Assembly (NCBI GenBank): GCA_945957495.1
Contig: CAMFLG010000033.1
Location: forward strand, 1 to 14,114
Length of the DNA: 14,114 nt
DNA from: an uncultured Pseudorhodobacter sp.
Lineage (GTDB): Bacteria > Pseudomonadota > Alphaproteobacteria > Rhodobacterales > Rhodobacteraceae
Direction: 5' to 3'
Shown here: positions 13,344-14,114 of the stretch, piece by piece
Numbering within the stretch: position 1 is the first letter of the stretch
Layout of the letters: each line of letters begins with the position of its first letter
Notes under the pieces: generated by a model
Databases searched by the model: none
What the model was told of the DNA's origin: nothing
The model's input: only the letters and a program-made list of their open reading frames with translations
Position numbers and translations under genes: made by a program

Positions 13344-14080
13344 CCCCTTCGGGCGATGGTCGATCACCCGCACCGCCTTGCCTTCCGACCGTGGCACCGA
13401 CCCGGGCGCGCCGACTTTCACCTGAACTGTCACGCCCAAGGCCTGCTTGATCCGCCGCGTCAGCGCCTCTGCCAGACCGGCGCCATCGCCCGCCATCGCC
13501 TCGACCCGCAGCATCAGGTGATCCATCCGGCCCTTGCGCGACAGGTTGATCTCGAAATGCCCGGTCAACCCCGCCTGCGCCAGCACCTGCGCCTCGATCT
13601 GGCTGGGAAACAGGTTCACGCCGCGCAGGATGATCATGTCGTCGCTGCGCCCCAGAACCCGGCTCATCCGCCGCACCGGCAGGGTCGAGGGCGGCAAAAG
13701 CCGGGTCAGATCGCCGGTGCGATAGCGGATCACCGGTGAGGCTTGCTTGGTTAGGCTGGTTAGCACCAGCTCTCCCATCGCGCCCTCGGGCAGCACCGCG
13801 CCCGTGGCCGGATCAATCACCTCGGCGATGAAATGATCTTCCCAGATATGCATGCCATCCTTGGTTTCGGCATCCTCTGTAGCAACCCCCGGCCCGATCA
13901 CCTCGGACAGGCCATAGCAATCCAGCGCCTGCATGTTGAAACCGGCCTCGATCTCGGCCCGCATCGCCTCGCTCCACGGCTCGCCGCCAAACAGGCCGAT
14001 CCGCAGCGGCGATTGGCGCGGATCGCGGCCCTGCGCGCGGTATTCGTCCAGGATCACCAGCATGTAGGACGGCGTGGCGC
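13341..14080 (-). CDS. paaK: Phenylacetate-CoA ligase, C-terminal part
   Basis: An AMP-forming enzyme that activates phenylacetate to phenylacetyl-CoA, the entry step of the paa aerobic pathway. About 245 of an expected ~430 residues are visible, since the 5' part is cut by adapter at 14080. The frame continues above the ATG at 14063 as ATPSY, so that ATG is internal. It closely follows E. coli PaaK: YGLSEVIGPGVATE, KDGMHIWEDHFIAEVI, GELVLTSLTKQASPVIRYRT with GDLTRLLP, GRSDDMIILRGVNLFPSQIE (hinge region), and GSVPRSEGKAVRVIDHRPKG with the catalytic lysine of the adenylating domain near the end. No other paa gene lies in the window; the upstream side is missing. The stop TAG abuts the nested inverted-repeat element. 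Confidence 0.94.
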
Positions 14081-14114
14081 CTGTCTCTTATACACATCTC
14101 CGAGCCCACGAGAC
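14081..14114 (-). other. Sequencing adapter: Nextera transposon end
   Basis: These 34 bases start CTGTCTCTTATACACATCT and end CCACGAGAC. They are the exact reverse complement of positions 15-48, i.e. the Nextera read-2 adapter. Not genomic; the genome stops at 14080 inside paaK. Confidence 0.98.

Overview
The window looks like ordinary chromosome from a high-GC alphaproteobacterium, most likely of the Rhodobacterales (Rhodobacteraceae/Paracoccaceae). This rests on remembered protein resemblance, an Slt-DapA-SmpB neighbourhood, and a GC-rich 3'-flank motif that I associate with that order. No phage, transposase, CRISPR, rRNA or tRNA gene is visible. Both ends are library adapter rather than genome: positions 1-48 hold an i7-type index plus Nextera transposon end, and 14081-14114 hold the same transposon end reversed. 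Genomic sequence therefore runs from 49 to 14080, and the first and last genes are cut.

Layout from left to right: a 5'-truncated ammonium channel (amtB, +) with a strong terminator; an EamA/DMT exporter (-); a class I aspartate/aromatic aminotransferase (-) directly behind 3-mercaptopyruvate sulfurtransferase (sseA, -); smpB (-); a small K+-channel-like membrane protein (+); a second EamA transporter (-); dapA (-); a periplasmic soluble lytic transglycosylase (+); two tandem paralogous EamA transporters (-) joined by ATGA overlaps to mnmD (-); an FAD oxidoreductase that looks like the other half of MnmC (+, divergent from mnmD); and the C-terminal half of phenylacetate-CoA ligase paaK (-).

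Two functional pairings stand out. The aminotransferase and SseA can form a two-step route from cysteine through 3-mercaptopyruvate to pyruvate plus persulfide sulfur. MnmD and the FAD protein together match the two halves of E. coli MnmC, which finishes the wobble uridine modification of certain tRNAs. Four of fourteen genes are EamA transporters, three of them closely related.

The most interesting non-coding content is two families of intergenic repeats. One is a ~95-bp element with nested inverted repeats, present twice, each copy starting exactly at the TAG stop codon of a minus-strand gene (aminotransferase, paaK). The other is a TTTCATCTTGGC...AAATA motif followed by GC-rich hairpins, present three times, always in the 3' flank and in the sense of the gene it follows. 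I saw no evidence of a wholly new multi-gene system. The repeats are the best candidates for something under-described.
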